A stretch of DNA of 64,000 nt, taken from assembly GCA_016126655.1 (NCBI GenBank), contig CP065955.1:2118501-2182500 (forward strand), given 5' to 3'. Below the pieces are notes generated by a model, which saw nothing but the letters and a program-made list of their open reading frames with translations, did not search any database and was not told where the DNA came from. This DNA is from Aerococcaceae bacterium zg-1292 (lineage in GTDB: Bacteria; Bacillota; Bacilli; Lactobacillales; Aerococcaceae). The position numbers were made by a program, and so were the translations under genes. Positions 26,401 to 36,133 of the stretch are shown here, in pieces. The stretch's first letter is position 1. Every line of letters begins with the position of its first letter.

Positions 26401-29400
26401 CACGTTCGCCTTTCTCACCTTGGTCGCCTTTTTCACCTTGGTCGCCTTTTTCACCTTGGTCGCCTTTTTCACCTGGTTTTCCGGATGGACCTGCAGGTCC
26501 CATTGGGCCAGCTACACCATCTTTTCCATCCTCGCCTTTAGGGCCGGCTGGGCCTACCGGGCCTGGTAAACCTTGCTTACCTTCTCGCCCTGGCACTCCC
26601 GGTGCTCCTTGTGGACCTTCTGGTCCCATTGGTCCTTCAGGTCCGGCTGGACCACGTTCACCTGGTTCACCTTTGGCTCCATCTTGTCCCGGTTTTCCAG
26701 GGTCACCTTGTGGGCCCGCTGGGCCACGATCGCCCTTTTCTCCTCGATCGCCTTTTTCTCCTGGTGTCCCGGATGGACCTTGTGGTCCCGTTGGACCAGT
26801 TGGACCTTGTTCGCCTCGTTCTCCATCTTTTCCGGCCGGACCCGCAGGTCCCATTGGTCCTGTTGGACCCGCTGGGCCTTGTGGGCCAATTGGTCCCGCT
26901 ACACCATCTTTGCCGTCTTCGCCTTTAGGACCGGCTGGACCTTGTGGTCCCGCTGGGCCGGCCGGGCCTGGTAAACCTTGCTTACCTTCTTGACCTGGTA
27001 CTCCTGGAGAACCATCTTGACCGGCTTCACCCTTCTCACCCGGAACTCCTTGGGGACCTTGTGGACCTGCTGGTCCCGCTGGTCCGCGTTCGCCATCTTT
27101 TCCTGGTGCGCCATCTGCACCTTTTTCACCTGGAGCACCATCTTTTCCATCTTCGCCTTTTGGTCCCATCGGTCCTATTGGTCCTTGTGGCCCGGTTGCT
27201 CCATCTTTACCATTTAAGCCATCTTGACCGGGTTTGCCTTGTGGTCCCGCTGGTCCAGTTTCACCCTTGTCTCCTTTGGGACCTTGTGGACCCGTTGGAC
27301 CCGGTTTTCCTTCTGCTCCATCTCGTCCTGGTTTTCCTTCTGGTCCGGCTGGACCTCGGGCTCCAGTTTCACCTTTTTCGCCTGGTTTTCCTGGTAAACC
27401 TTGTTCGCCTCGGTCACCTTTGGCTCCGTCTTTCCCTGGTATTCCTGGGGCTCCTTCCGGTCCACGTTCACCTCGGTCGCCTTTGGCTCCTGGTGTTCCC
27501 GGTTCACCTTTCGGTCCCGCTGGTCCAATCGCTCCGGCTTCTCCTTTATCACCTTTGACTCCTGGAGCTCCTTTGGGACCTTGTTCTCCAGTTTCACCCT
27601 TGTCTCCTCGTGGACCTTGGGGGCCTTCTGGTCCGGCTGGACCGGCTGGGCCTTGTTCTCCATCTTTTCCTACAGGACCTTGCGGTCCAGCTGGACCCAT
27701 TGGACCTGGTTCGCCTCGGTCGCCTTTGGCTCCGGCTTCACCTGGGGTTCCTTGGGGGCCTTGTTCTCCAGTTTCACCCTTGTCTCCTTTTGGACCTCGG
27801 GGACCCATTGGGCCAGCTACTCCATCTTTTCCTGGTGCGCCATCCGCACCTTTCTCACCTGGTGCTCCGTCTTTGCCATCTGCACCTTTTGGTCCTGCTG
27901 GGCCCATTGGACCTGGTTTTCCTTCTGCTCCATCTCGTCCCGGTTTCCCTTCCGGTCCTTGTTCACCTCGGTCACCTTTGGCTCCTGGTTTTCCTTCTGG
28001 TCCGACCGGTCCGACTGGGCCCACATCGCCTTTTTCACCTTTAGCTCCGTCTTTCCCCGGTATTCCTGGGGCTCCTTGGGGACCTTGTTCTCCAGTTTCA
28101 CCCTTGTCTCCTCGTGGACCTTGGGGGCCGGCTGGTCCGCGTGCACCGTCTTTTCCTGCGTCACCTTGTGGTCCGCGTGGTCCTTCAGGTCCCGCTGGGC
28201 CTCGTTCTCCACGTTCGCCTCGTTCACCTTGTTTTCCATCTTTTCCTGCAGGTCCTTGTGGACCGGCTGGACCTTGCTCACCTTTAGCTCCAGCTTTACC
28301 AGGCGCTCCGTCTTTTCCATCTACACCTTTTGGACCTTGTTCTCCACGTTCACCTTTGGCTCCCGCATCTCCTTTTGGTCCGACTGGACCTTGCGGTCCG
28401 GCTGGGCCAACTTCACCCTTGTCACCTTTCGGACCTTTCTCACCTGGTGTTCCATCTTGTCCGGCTTCGCCTTTCGGACCACGTGGACCTTGTGGACCCA
28501 TTGGTCCAACCTTACCATCTTTCCCTGGCGCACCATCTTGACCGTTCTCACCGTCTTTTCCATCTGGTATAAAGGTGCGTTTCACCTCTTCATAACGATC
28601 TTGATAAACATCATATTGTTTAACAATTACAAATTTACCAGATCTACCATTCTGCTCACCAGGTTCTACGTCGACCATTGGGATTTTGGGTATTCTTGGT
28701 ACTTCAGGAGTTTTCGGTCCAGGAATAATCGTTGAACTGCCATCATTATACGAAATTTTAACGCTACCATCAGGTTGAGGTTCTGTTTCAGTAATAGACT
28801 TCATATTATATTGAAATTTTTCATCTTGACCTTCTTGAATAACCTCTTCAGATACCTTTTTCCAGTATTGCCCTCTGAAATAATTGAAGTTTTCTTTAGT
28901 AAAATTAAGTCTATTTTTCGGATCCACATGCTTATATAAAACACGCGTACGTTTATCTTTACCATTTTGAACTTTTTTTATTGTTCCAGCCGGAATATTT
29001 GGATTGTATTCAAATTCAGTTTTAAAACTTTCGTCTTCAACCGTCATTTCGTATAACTCTTTATTCCCCTCTGGATTTACTGGCGGCGTTGGTCCTGGAT
29101 CTGGTACTGGGTCTGGACCAGGCTTAGGTTTTGGTTTCGGAACAGCCGAGTTCGGTGGAGAAGCAGGCAAAGTTCCCGACCCATCCGACACACTATCTTG
29201 TGATTTTATATTAATAACTTGCCCTTTTCCAATTTGTCTATTTTTACTAGTTTGTAATGCACTGACAATTTTGCCATTAGCATTATAATTTTTTACAGGA
29301 GCTTCTGCAACTACAACATAACGACCATTCGAAGTGTTTGGTAATGTTAAACGTGTAGTTTTCCCAAGGTACGTATTAACTTCTTTCGTACTTATTTCTT

Positions 29401-31117
29401 TAACTTCAGTCACTCCTGATTGTTCAGGATTAAATTGGAAGTTTTCTTTCAACTGAACATTGCCTTTTACTTCGTATACTTTGTACTTAATTCTCGCCAT
29501 ATCATAACGATCATTATTTTGCATATCAAAATATTTCGGATTATTTTTCCCTGATTGGTTCAAATAATAGACTAACGTATCTTTTTTGCTGTTTTTGTCT
29601 ATTTTAGTAAGTGCACCATTAATTGCTTCGTCTTTATGGTCTCCATAATCGAACATTACGTTTTTTGTTTCTGTTTCACCAAAAAAATTAAAATCATTTG
29701 GTACTGACTTTTTATTCCCTGGATAGTTTCCACGATGATCACTTGCTACCTGCTGGATAAAACCTTTAATACCCGTATATTCTTCTACTTTTTCATTAAA
29801 TGTATAGGTTACTTTGTTTGTCTCTGGATCATATACTCCTTCAGCAATTACTATATATTTCCCATCAATTGAAATTCGCATTGGAACAATAGGTGCCGGA
29901 TACGTCAATCCTCCTGGTTGAACATATTTTCCGTAGTCAACTGTCGTAGTATCCCCTTTTTTCACAGTATCATCCACAGAGAATTCGGCTTTAACCTGTA
30001 GGTGATCTCCTTCTGTTAAATGAACCGCGCCACCTGGTCGTGTTGCCGTTGACGAAGTAGCAGTCAAACTTGTCAGTTTCACCTTATCATTCACATTCGT
30101 TGCGAACACATGTGGTTTAGCATTTTCTCTCGCATAAGCTAATCCTGCAGCTGCAATATTGCGATACAGTGCCTCGGGGTCATTTACTAGTGAGAAATCA
30201 ACACGTTCTAAAATGCTATAAACGACTTTTGATTCATAAACTTCTGATAGTAATTGACGTACTGATTGTTTTGGGTCGTTGCTTTTCGCAATCGCATCAG
30301 CAAATGCTGAAAAATTACCTGGTAATGGTAGCTTTTCCGGTAACACTGATTCGCTATTTACAGTCTCAGTTTTACCTTTTTCTGCTTCAGATTTACGAAT
30401 GGCTTTCAATGTCCGTTCAATTTGTTCAACATACGCATTGTTTTCAACAGATAGTCCATAATTACGCGCTAAGTTCAAATACGCTTCTTTCGTTGAAAAA
30501 TCAATTGAAGAGTGATTTTTACTTAAGAAATCATATAATTCATTCGGAATGTTTTCATCTGCTTTTTCGGCATTGGCATCAACATCTGTTGTCGCTTCAG
30601 TCGTTGATTGGTCTTTCGGTTTTTCAGTGACTGATTCTCCAGCTTCTGTCGTTGTTTCTTTAACAGTTTCTGGTTTCGATTCTACTTCGGTCACTTCCGG
30701 ACGTGTTTCTGCTGGGGTCTCAGTTGTTGATTCAGGTTCTGCCGCTTTTGATACTTCAGCAGCTGCTGCTTCATTATTGGTGTCCGCTCCATTACTTTCT
30801 GTCGCAACTTCTTCTTTCGAGTCAGTTATTTCTTCTGCTGCAAGCTGTGGTTCAACGACTGACGCCTCATGTTCCTCAGTTGGTAAATCTAAATCCGGTA
30901 CTTCATCATCCACATTTTCGTTTGTTTGTGATGATTGTGGTGATTCACTGTCCATCTCTTGTGCTTTAACGTCTGCCAATGCATTTGGAGACATGAAAAA
31001 TAGAGCCGCAGAGACAGCTACTGATGCCAGTCCAAAGCTATATTTTCGATACCCGAAATTGCGCTTTCTAATTGCTGCCTTGCGCTCTCTTTCATTTATA
31101 TTATTTTTGCCGAGCAT
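23426..31117 (-). CDS. Giant collagen-like LPxTG adhesin 2 (2563 aa)
   Basis: The order is as in adhesin 1. A YSIRK-like signal (residues 20-40) and an Ala/Glu/Thr spacer to about 190 lead to a head with [13 protein letters not shown] (about 435), similar to MSCRAMM heads. A Pro-rich linker precedes a far longer collagen-like Gly-X-Y region, about 950 residues (850-1810), rich in [12 protein letters not shown] and GKDG triplets with few interruptions. Seven or so beta modules with [15 protein letters not shown] linkers follow, then the LLGI helix pair, PGQPNE wall-spanning repeats, LPNTGE (about 2526), a membrane segment and KKKKEEEC. It is probably a trimeric collagen-like stalk displaying an adhesive head. 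AAGGAGG precedes the ATG. The last 1.3 kb is almost identical to adhesin 1. An IS lies 35 bp past the stop. Confidence 0.93.
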   Translation of the reverse strand: MLGKNNINERERKAAIRKRNFGYRKYSFGLASVAVSAALFFMSPNALADVKAQEMDSESPQSSQTNENVDDEVPDLDLPTEEHEASVVEPQLAAEEITDSKEEVATESNGADTNNEAAAAEVSKAAEPESTTETPAETRPEVTEVESKPETVKETTTEAGESVTEKPKDQSTTEATTDVDANAEKADENIPNELYDFLSKNHSSIDFSTKEAYLNLARNYGLSVENNAYVEQIERTLKAIRKSEAEKGKTETVNSESVLPEKLPLPGNFSAFADAIAKSNDPKQSVRQLLSEVYESKVVYSILERVDFSLVNDPEALYRNIAAAGLAYARENAKPHVFATNVNDKVKLTSLTATSSTATRPGGAVHLTEGDHLQVKAEFSVDDTVKKGDTTTVDYGKYVQPGGLTYPAPIVPMRISIDGKYIVIAEGVYDPETNKVTYTFNEKVEEYTGIKGFIQQVASDHRGNYPGNKKSVPNDFNFFGETETKNVMFDYGDHKDEAINGALTKIDKNSKKDTLVYYLNQSGKNNPKYFDMQNNDRYDMARIKYKVYEVKGNVQLKENFQFNPEQSGVTEVKEISTKEVNTYLGKTTRLTLPNTSNGRYVVVAEAPVKNYNANGKIVSALQTSKNRQIGKGQVINIKSQDSVSDGSGTLPASPPNSAVPKPKPKPGPDPVPDPGPTPPVNPEGNKELYEMTVEDESFKTEFEYNPNIPAGTIKKVQNGKDKRTRVLYKHVDPKNRLNFTKENFNYFRGQYWKKVSEEVIQEGQDEKFQYNMKSITETEPQPDGSVKISYNDGSSTIIPGPKTPEVPRIPKIPMVDVEPGEQNGRSGKFVIVKQYDVYQDRYEEVKRTFIPDGKDGENGQDGAPGKDGKVGPMGPQGPRGPKGEAGQDGTPGEKGPKGDKGEVGPAGPQGPVGPKGDAGAKGERGEQGPKGVDGKDGAPGKAGAKGEQGPAGPQGPAGKDGKQGERGERGERGPAGPEGPRGPQGDAGKDGARGPAGPQGPRGDKGETGEQGPQGAPGIPGKDGAKGEKGDVGPVGPVGPEGKPGAKGDRGEQGPEGKPGRDGAEGKPGPMGPAGPKGADGKDGAPGEKGADGAPGKDGVAGPMGPRGPKGDKGETGEQGPQGTPGEAGAKGDRGEPGPMGPAGPQGPVGKDGEQGPAGPAGPEGPQGPRGDKGETGEQGPKGAPGVKGDKGEAGAIGPAGPKGEPGTPGAKGDRGERGPEGAPGIPGKDGAKGDRGEQGLPGKPGEKGETGARGPAGPEGKPGRDGAEGKPGPTGPQGPKGDKGETGPAGPQGKPGQDGLNGKDGATGPQGPIGPMGPKGEDGKDGAPGEKGADGAPGKDGERGPAGPAGPQGPQGVPGEKGEAGQDGSPGVPGQEGKQGLPGPAGPAGPQGPAGPKGEDGKDGVAGPIGPQGPAGPTGPMGPAGPAGKDGERGEQGPTGPTGPQGPSGTPGEKGDRGEKGDRGPAGPQGDPGKPGQDGAKGEPGERGPAGPEGPMGPEGPQGAPGVPGREGKQGLPGPVGPAGPKGEDGKDGVAGPMGPAGPSGKPGEKGDQGEKGDQGEKGDQGEKGERGPAGPQGDPGKPGRDGAKGEPGKNGADGAPGKDGAQGPAGPVGPRGPQGVPGEKGEDGRDGSPGVPGREGKPGAQGPAGPAGPQGPKGEPGEKGEQGPRGPQGPEGTPGKNGADGKPGQDGAQGPAGPAGPTGPMGPAGPAGKPGKDGERGAQGPTGPTGPQGPAGTPGEKGEPGAQGPAGPRGPEGPQGAPGIPGRDGSPGVPGQDGRPGPQGPMGPQGPAGKPGENGKDGNSPSIDIKENKDGSYTVTIKNPDGTNKTIVVKNGEKGTPGAPGKDGKNGENGTSSRIEVKKNGDGTYTIITYKITPDGKEIETGRQIIRDGNDGKPGAQGPAGPKGEPGKNGQNGKDGRSVTVTTERGTHNGKTGTWVVVRDRDTNVVLNREFVFDGEDGKTPKVEVKPNEDGSHTIKITNADGKTTETIIKNGEKGEKGDKGKDGRDGQNGKDGKSPTVDIKPNEDGSHTITITNADGIKTRTTIKNGKDGENGKDGKSPKIDVKQNDDGSHTITITNADGTQTETIVRNGKPGEPGKDGRDGRDGKDGKSPTVDIKQNADGSHTITITNSDGNKTETIVKNGKDGKDGKSSTIDVRENADGSHTITVNHADGSKTETIVKNGKDGKDGKSPTVNVKQNEDGSHTITIINSDGSKTETTVKNGKDGKDGKSPTVDVKQNEDGSHTITITNSDGSKTETIIKKGEKGDKGDKGEPGKDGRDGKEGSGNTNININQTLTLKELEDLLSKLTLLGIHPNINIINQQIIINAKECPCEGSISLEEFKKLMNQLRLLGINLTININGNTNVIIIDKGTNPNQPSEPGQPNKPGKPDEPGKPNEPGQPNEPGQPNEPGQPNEPGQPNEPGQPNKPGQPNEPGQPNEPGQPNEPGQPNEPGQPSEPGQPNEPGKPNEPEQPEVPSTPEEPKRPEESGKPSNPEDTNNPSASDEQGPKASNTNAVKAAMLPNTGETNHNFAYIGLMSLGLSTAVLVTGKKKKEEEC

Positions 31118-31136
31118 GATGTTCCTCCTTAGAATT

Positions 31137-31166
31137 ATTGTATTTAAACATCGTCTATCATTTCAA
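31137..31166 (-). promoter_or_regulatory. Possible promoter of adhesin 2
   Basis: TTGAAA (31161-31166), 18 bp, TACAAT (31137-31142) on the minus strand, very close to the start codon. A hairpin TAGATTG/CAATCTA lies further up at about 31399-31427. Confidence 0.35.
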
Positions 31167-31489
31167 TTTATCGTTAATTTAATTACTTAATATTGTTGCA
31201 AACATATCCTCGATGAAGTAGTAAAAAATCGATGGAATAGGTTCATTGTTTAGCATCAAATATAGTTGTTCCATATATCTCCTCCTTGGTTCTCTCTGGT
31301 ATGTTCTATATTTAACCTTGAAATCAAGCAAATCATCTTTACTTTTTTCAATGAAAATTATATTGATTCTAACTAAAACGAAGTTAAAATGATACAGTTT
31401 AGATTGTTATGCTAAAACAGCAATCTACCGGTAATTATATAAGTATGATAAAAAACTTTGTGAAAAATCAGACATCTAGTGTGTGATTC

Positions 31490-31602
31490 TTGTTGGCTTA
31501 GGTTGACTTGCCGTCCGCTTCAAAAGACGCCTTTGGGCGGCACTCGTACGCAATTCCTTTCTCCAGTGGGGCAAGTCAGAGCACCCGCGTTCACACTATG
31601 AA
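31490..31602 (-). repeat. BOX-like palindromic repeat, copy b (upstream of adhesin 2)
   Basis: Left arm GACTTGCC (31504-31511) and right arm GGCAAGTC (31570-31577) pair perfectly. Compared with other copies both arms have changed together. It ends in the family signature CGTTCACACTATG. Confidence 0.8.
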
Positions 31603-31683
31603 AACTTGTTTACTTCATGGTTTATCATCCGAATAATTTCGCAATCAACTTTGTATTTATCATTTCCCTATTCTCAAAAACAC

Positions 31684-31722
31684 ACAAAAAAGACACTCTA
31701 AAAAAAATCAGAGTGCCTGTTA
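31684..31722 (-). terminator. Terminator of the LysM protein gene
   Basis: GGCACTCT/AGAGTGTC-type stem with an A/T loop and a T-run on the minus strand. Confidence 0.8.
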
Positions 31723-31735
31723 TTATTTATATATT

Positions 31736-32776
31736 TTAGTACCAACCATTGGCTTCCCAGAAAGTTTTTGCTGCTTCCCATGAACCATAACGGTTAAGAA
31801 CATATTGGTCTGCTACTTTTTCTTGATTTTCACGTGATAAATCACCGTTCAAATAAGAAGCAGTTAATTGGTAACGGCCATAGAATTTTCCAGTTGGATT
31901 CCAGATTTCATAGTTGCCACCCGATTCTTTCATCGCAATCCATTCTTTTGCTTCTGAAATAATACCACCGTATTGGTTTAAGCCTGAATTACTTGCAGCT
32001 GGTGCTGCTTGAGTAGTAGGTTCTTCAACTTCCGGTGCGGGTGCTTCTTCGGACTCTTCAGCAGGTGCTTCTGGTGCTGCTGATGTTGTCGGTGCGGGTG
32101 CTTGCGTAGTTTCTTCAACGACTGGTGCTTGAGTGGTTGTTGGCGCTGCAGTTGTTTCTTCAGCAGCTGGCGCTTGAATGGCCGCTGGCGCTACAGTTGT
32201 TTCTTCAGCAGCTGGCGCTTGAGTGGTTGCTGGCGCTACAGTTGTTTCTTCGACAGCTGGCGCTTGAGTGGTTGCTGGCGCTACAGTTGTTTCTTCAGCA
32301 ACAGGCGCTTGCGTTTCCTCTACTGGCGCAGTGGTTTCTTCAGCAACTGTTTCTGCTGCTTCAGTAGTTTCTGCTGGTTTTTGTGCACTGACCCATTCTG
32401 CTGTTTCTGGTACTGCATAACCTGATGTTGGTGCAACTGTATACGTTTGAGGTTGTTCACTTGATGGATTGACATAAGATAATGTATTTGTTTTGTGATT
32501 AAAATACAATACAGAGCCCGCTTGGATAAAGTTCGCATCCGCTATCGCATTGATTGACGCTAACTCTTCAACAGTATAACCCGTCGCTGCAGCGATTGTA
32601 CTCAATGTGTCGCCCCATTGGATGACGTATACACCGGACTCGTTAGTTTTTAACGATTCACGTACTTCACTTTCTGAACGTTGTGTCCATGTTTGCGCAA
32701 GCGCAGTATTTAAATTAAATGTAGCTAACGACAAAATTGCTGTCGTCGCCATAATTTTTAAAGTTTTTTTCATCAT
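31736..32776 (-). CDS. Secreted LysM protein with Apf-like / transglycosylase-like C-terminal domain
   Basis: This 346-aa exported cell-wall protein has a signal peptide 1-28 (LNTALAQ) and one LysM domain (YVIQWGDTLSTIAAATGYTVEELASINAI, about 48-95) that binds peptidoglycan. A long Thr/Ala/Pro/Glu linker of repeated APAATTQAP-type units (about 135-255) follows. The C-terminal domain (270-346), WIAMKESGGNYEIWNPTGKF and YGRYQL...RYGSWEAAKTFW...NGWY, is the hallmark of aggregation-promoting factor/SceD-like proteins, related to lysozyme-like transglycosylases. ESGG contains the likely catalytic Glu. Role: wall remodelling or daughter-cell separation. AGGAG lies 9 nt before ATG 32776. It is monocistronic. 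Confidence 0.88.
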   Translation of the reverse strand: MMKKTLKIMATTAILSLATFNLNTALAQTWTQRSESEVRESLKTNESGVYVIQWGDTLSTIAAATGYTVEELASINAIADANFIQAGSVLYFNHKTNTLSYVNPSSEQPQTYTVAPTSGYAVPETAEWVSAQKPAETTEAAETVAEETTAPVEETQAPVAEETTVAPATTQAPAVEETTVAPATTQAPAAEETTVAPAAIQAPAAEETTAAPTTTQAPVVEETTQAPAPTTSAAPEAPAEESEEAPAPEVEEPTTQAAPAASNSGLNQYGGIISEAKEWIAMKESGGNYEIWNPTGKFYGRYQLTASYLNGDLSRENQEKVADQYVLNRYGSWEAAKTFWEANGWY

Positions 32777-33036
32777 TGATTAGTTCTCCTTTTGCATATT
32801 ATTTAAACCTTTTCGTCTAAATAAATCATTGCCTATGAAACTATTGTACATGATATCAGCGATATTAAAAGGCTTTTACCTTAACTGTAAGTCATCCTTA
32901 ATCAGTTTGTGCACTGGCGCAAGATTTCTGTAATAAATTGTCACCCAAAGATTATTTTGTCATCATTCCGTAATAGAGTGCCTGTTTATTTTTAGTCAAA
33001 TATCCTATTATGTCGTATGATTAGCAGTCAAAATAA

Positions 33037-33066
33037 TTGCGATCTTTACAAATAAAGCGCTATACT
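33037..33066 (+). promoter_or_regulatory. Promoter of the YghU-like gene
   Basis: TTGCGA (33037-33042), 18 bp, TATACT (33061-33066). Confidence 0.6.
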
Positions 33067-33098
33067 AAAGTGAAGACAAGAATTACGGAGGGATAATA

Positions 33099-33881
33099 AT
33101 GGAAAAATATACTAAACCTGATATTTGGCAATGGCAACAACCTAATGAAGAACGCAGCGGTAATCGTCCGACTGCTGGCGCACGATTTGAACAAACATTA
33201 CCTGTTGGAGAGGCCCCACACCAAGTGTATTCTCTCGGCACACCCAATGGAATTAAAGTAGCGATAATGTTTGAAGAGTTAAAAGCGTTAGACATTCAAG
33301 ACGCTGCGTATGACTTATATCAAATCAGTATCGGCAACGGAGACCAGTTTGGTACGGACTTTGTCAGCATCAACCCCAACTCTAAAATCCCTGCACTGGT
33401 AGATTACTCTACCCAGACACCATTACGCATTTTTGAATCCGGGTCCATCCTATTATATCTGGCTGAGAAATTTCAACAATTCATTCCGCAAGATATCGCT
33501 GGTAGAACTGAAACACTAAACTGGGTATTCTGGCAGACCGGTGCTGGGCCGTATATCGGTGGTGGTTTTGGTCATTTCTTCCATTACGCACCGTATGATA
33601 TGGAGTATCCAATCGACCGCTTTACGATGGAGACAAAACGCCAATTAGATTTATTAGACCAATTACTCAGTAAACGCGACTACATCGCTGGCGATACGTA
33701 TACAATTGCTGATATGATGATTTGGCCGTGGTATGGTCGCTTAGTTCAAGGTCAGTTGTATGATGGTTCTGATAAATTTTTAGCTGTAGAACAGTATCAA
33801 CATCTCAATCGTTGGGCTGAGCAAATCCGTCAACGTCCAGCTGTACAACGCGCACTTGAAGTGCCTTACCAATCATTGTAA
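33099..33881 (+). CDS. yghU: Glutathione S-transferase family protein, YghU-like disulfide-bond oxidoreductase
   Basis: A 260-aa cytoplasmic protein. The N-terminal extension PDIWQWQQPNEERSGNRPTAGA is diagnostic of the YghU/YfcG (nu-class) GSTs. A thioredoxin-like domain follows (YSLGTPNGIKVAIMFEEL, then NPNSKIPALVD with the cis-Pro, FESGSILLYLAEKF binding the glutathione gamma-glutamyl moiety). The helical C-terminal domain contains WQTGAGPYIGGGFGHFF and YTIADMMIWPWYG. The E. coli homologue reduces 2-hydroxyethyl disulfide using two glutathiones. This copy is slightly shorter than the usual 288 aa. GGAGGG precedes the ATG. It stands alone with its own promoter and terminator, so it is probably a stress gene. 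Confidence 0.9.
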   Translation: MEKYTKPDIWQWQQPNEERSGNRPTAGARFEQTLPVGEAPHQVYSLGTPNGIKVAIMFEELKALDIQDAAYDLYQISIGNGDQFGTDFVSINPNSKIPALVDYSTQTPLRIFESGSILLYLAEKFQQFIPQDIAGRTETLNWVFWQTGAGPYIGGGFGHFFHYAPYDMEYPIDRFTMETKRQLDLLDQLLSKRDYIAGDTYTIADMMIWPWYGRLVQGQLYDGSDKFLAVEQYQHLNRWAEQIRQRPAVQRALEVPYQSL

Positions 33882-33886
33882 AAACT

Positions 33887-33917
33887 AAAAGGTGCCGACT
33901 GAAGTCAGCACCTTTTT
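33887..33917 (+). terminator. Terminator of the YghU-like gene
   Basis: AAAGGTGC/GCACCTTT-type stem (AAAGGTGCCGACT...AGTCAGCACCTTT) followed by T-rich sequence. Confidence 0.85.
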
Positions 33918-33947
33918 ATTGTGACAGGCTAAAGTCATAGACCAAAA

Positions 33948-33983
33948 ATAACACCAAACTTTTCAATGAAAGCTTGATGTTAT
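33948..33983 (-). terminator. Terminator after the tRNA-Leu remnant
   Basis: ATAACA/TGTTAT with inner CAA/TTG and CTTT/AAAG pairing, then TTTTTGG on the minus strand. It follows the 3' end of the tRNA remnant directly, as a native tRNA terminator would. Confidence 0.6.
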
Positions 33984-33988
33984 CACTA

Positions 33989-34041
33989 TGCCAAAGGTCG
34001 GGGGCGAACCGACACGCCCGTGAAGTCACTGGATTTTGAGC
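33989..34041 (-). pseudogene. 3' half of tRNA-Leu (CAA), possible integration scar
   Basis: On the minus strand the segment reads from the anticodon loop (GCTCAAAATCC; anticodon CAA) through a long variable arm (GTGACTTCACGGGCGTG), a T-arm (TCGGTTCGCCCCCGA) and the acceptor strand (CCTTTGGCA). The 5' half (acceptor, D-arm) is missing: upstream sequence is unrelated AT-rich DNA leading to hicAB. The 3' ends of tRNA genes are common integrase targets, so this may be one end of a former island. Confidence 0.7.
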
Positions 34042-34219
34042 ACTGATGATTGCATATATAATTGGTAAGAAAACGTCATTTTATTGAGTACTATAGCTAT
34101 TTCAAACGAATTACATCATATAATTTGAACTTAAAACAGCCTGAAGGAGTGTCAATCCCCACAGCATTTATCACATTTTTCACCTCTAAAAATACTTCCT
34201 ATAGAAATTCACTAAACAT
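34042..34219. other. AT-rich stretch without a gene
   Basis: No convincing reading frame or site is seen between the tRNA remnant and the hicAB terminator. Confidence 0.5.
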
Positions 34220-34248
34220 CAAAAAGGGCAATCAACTTGCCCTTTTTT
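34220..34248 (-). terminator. Terminator of hicAB (bidirectional)
   Basis: AAAAAGGGCAA-TCAAC-TTGCCCTTTTTT, a perfect stem with T-runs both ways. Confidence 0.85.
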
Positions 34249-34310
34249 CTCCCTTAATACTCATTAAATGGAAGATTGAATAACTTATCTGATTTTTTGT
34301 TTAATAATTT

Positions 34311-34697
34311 CTAAACGCCTAGCTTATCTTTTAATACTTCAGTTAGGGTGGCAGAAAAATTAATACCCACTTCTTCTGCAAGCATATTAATATATTTAGG
34401 AATTGTTAACGTCTTTTTAATAAGCTTATTCTCAAATTTAGCGCGCGCAATAGCAACATTAGCTTCAATAGGAATCAATAAGTCACCATCTTCTAAGTTT
34501 ATATCTTTAGGCTCAGAAGGTTCTGGAATCTCATCCCCTTCATCTTCAGCAATGACTAACCACCCCTCTAATAAATCTTTTGCCATGTGTAAAGCATCGG
34601 ACATTGTGTCACCAAATGTAAAAGCACCATCTAGGTCCGGAAATGACACGTTATAAGCACCATCTTCATAACTAAAAATCGCATAGTATAAATACAT
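34311..34697 (-). CDS. hicB: HicB-family antitoxin
   Basis: This 128-aa antitoxin has an N-terminal partial RNase-H-like HicB fold (YYAIFSYEDGAYNVSFPDLDGAFTFGDTMSDALHMAKDLLEGW, residues 4-50) that binds and blocks HicA. An acidic linker (EDEGDEIPEPSEPKD) and a C-terminal DNA-binding segment (LTIPKYINMLAEEVGINFSATLTEVLKDKL) follow, allowing autorepression. It is the second gene of the hicAB operon, 42 bp after hicA, which is the usual order. Both genes look intact. AGGAG precedes the ATG. Confidence 0.92.
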   Translation of the reverse strand: MYLYYAIFSYEDGAYNVSFPDLDGAFTFGDTMSDALHMAKDLLEGWLVIAEDEGDEIPEPSEPKDINLEDGDLLIPIEANVAIARAKFENKLIKKTLTIPKYINMLAEEVGINFSATLTEVLKDKLGV

Positions 34698-34739
34698 TTT
34701 ATCACTCCTTAATTATTTTTGAGATAGAACGCTTGCGGG

Positions 34740-34922
34740 CTAGGTCAAGCCCGCTTGCTTAATAATCCTTTTCGCTGTTTTTAATGGTATATCTTTCTTT
34801 GGGTGAGGGATTGTCACCTTACCTTTCTTTGAATGATGTTGATAATGATAGTGACTTCCTTTTGTTGCTACTTTATACCATCCATCTTTTTCAACCATTT
34901 TAATTAGCTCCTTAGAGTTCAT
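34740..34922 (-). CDS. hicA: HicA-family mRNA interferase toxin
   Basis: A 60-aa toxin with the dsRBD-like HicA fold: KELIKMVEKDGWYKVATKGSHYHYQH, with the catalytic His in GSHYHY, then VTIPHPKKDIPLKTAKRIIKQAGL. HicA cleaves mRNA independently of ribosomes and causes reversible growth arrest unless bound by HicB. It is first in the operon, behind a 20-bp palindrome likely to be the HicB operator. The ribosome site (GAAAGATG) is weak, which would keep toxin below antitoxin. Confidence 0.93.
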   Translation of the reverse strand: MNSKELIKMVEKDGWYKVATKGSHYHYQHHSKKGKVTIPHPKKDIPLKTAKRIIKQAGLT

Positions 34923-34952
34923 GCCATAACATCTTTCTACATTTATATTTTA

Positions 34953-34972
34953 ACACGTATTTTCATACGTGT
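34953..34972. promoter_or_regulatory. Palindromic operator of hicAB
   Basis: ACACGTAT-TTTC-ATACGTGT: perfect 8-bp arms with a 4-bp centre, 31 bp before hicA. A -10-like TTAAAATAT follows on the minus strand. Confidence 0.65.
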
Positions 34973-35199
34973 AACTAGTTTTTATCGATCGCACCCGCAT
35001 AGCGGCTACACATGATTGCAGTCGTTCCGATATGACTCAACACACTCGTCGCCTAGGTGCTTTGAAAAGCACCACGGTGCATTCTCACATTATCTAACGA
35101 CACCTATTGGTCGTCAGTTAACTTTCGACACCTAATAGCATTCAATTCTGTCACAAACCCCATCGCATATAGCACCTTTTCAATTGTTCAACTCAGTGC
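34973..35199. other. Intergenic region without a gene
   Basis: It holds a small hairpin (GGTGCTTT-GAA-AAGCACC, 35056-35073) and several short GACACCTA-like direct repeats. No frame of note. Confidence 0.4.
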
Positions 35200-35895
35200 C
35201 TACTTAAATATCGCATTCACTTTGTCGGCAACTATTTGTTGTTGCGCCTCAGTAGAAATTTCTGCCGTACCATCTCCTTTTTGCGGTCCATAATTACCAA
35301 ACTGGGCATGATTCCCGCCATCAATCACCTTGACTTCGGCAGTACTCGGCAAGCGTTTTAACGCATCTGTCCAATTTTGACTATTCAGTACTTTGTCGTT
35401 AGTGCCATATAGCGACAGCACCGGATAGTTAAGCTGCGACACATCTGTCTGCTCCGACGGATAACTTGCTAATAGCGCCAAGCCAACTACTTGTTTATTT
35501 TCTGTCGCTACTTGACTGGCAACTACGCCACCTAGCGAATGTCCCATAACAATCAGCTGCGTACGTTGTTCTGCTTTGATAATTGCTTCTGCTTGTTTAC
35601 GCGCAAATATTGGCAAATCCAGTGGAGCATCAATGATATACACGTCTTTATGCCCCTTTGACAATGCTTTAGCTAAAGGCAGATAGGCTTTAGCATCTAC
35701 CAGTGCTCCTTGATAAAAAATAATGGGTGCACCACTTTCATCTTTTACATCTACGTGCCAGCCATAATTTGTTTTAATAGCCCCGTCTGTTGTTACACTT
35801 GCATCTGCTTGGTAGCGCATCATTTGAAATAATACAGTTACTCCTATCAACAGTATCATCATAAGACTTATTACAATTTTGATTACTTTCTTCAT
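35200..35895 (-). CDS. Membrane-anchored alpha/beta hydrolase (Abhydrolase_5 type)
   Basis: A 231-aa protein with one N-terminal transmembrane helix (residues 4-26) that anchors the enzyme with its domain outside. The catalytic triad can be read: nucleophile Ser in VMGHSLGGVVA (about 118), Asp in LYGTNDKVLN (about 165) and His in DGGNHAQFGNYG (about 195). The fold starts with APIIFYQGALVDAKAYLPLA (oxyanion region). Proteins of this family are carboxylester hydrolases of unknown physiological substrate. GAGGGAG precedes the ATG. It is monocistronic. No decisive clue to substrate is visible. Confidence 0.85.
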   Translation of the reverse strand: MKKVIKIVISLMMILLIGVTVLFQMMRYQADASVTTDGAIKTNYGWHVDVKDESGAPIIFYQGALVDAKAYLPLAKALSKGHKDVYIIDAPLDLPIFARKQAEAIIKAEQRTQLIVMGHSLGGVVASQVATENKQVVGLALLASYPSEQTDVSQLNYPVLSLYGTNDKVLNSQNWTDALKRLPSTAEVKVIDGGNHAQFGNYGPQKGDGTAEISTEAQQQIVADKVNAIFK

Positions 35896-36061
35896 TTCGA
35901 CTCCCTCTTAGTATTTTGTTCTCTCCATTCAGTATATCATTACAATCATCTAACAAAATAATGTTTTATCACTTCTTCATAGAAAAAACAAAATACCAAC
36001 TTTTTCCGGAGAATGGTGCCTGCTCCGACAGCTTGTGGCTTCCTATAAAATGTCAAAGAGC

Positions 36062-36118
36062 AAAAAAATTCGCCGTAACGATAAGCTAGCTCCTGGCCAA
36101 CTCTACCGTTACAGCGAA
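36062..36118 (-). terminator. Terminator of the dicarboxylate symporter gene
   Basis: TTCGC-C-GTAACG pairs with CGTTAC-A-GCGAA around a 28-nt loop, followed on the minus strand by seven T. Confidence 0.75.
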
Positions 36119-36133
36119 TGTTACATTGTCATT

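Noticed and set aside
25693..28735. Long plus-strand frames opposite the collagen-like region of adhesin 2
   Set aside because: Gly-X-Y codon bias leaves several antisense frames open. Composition is pure shadow.
31684..31722. Regulatory hairpin for adhesin 2
   Set aside because: It lies directly after the LysM gene with a T-run on that strand, so it is simply its terminator.
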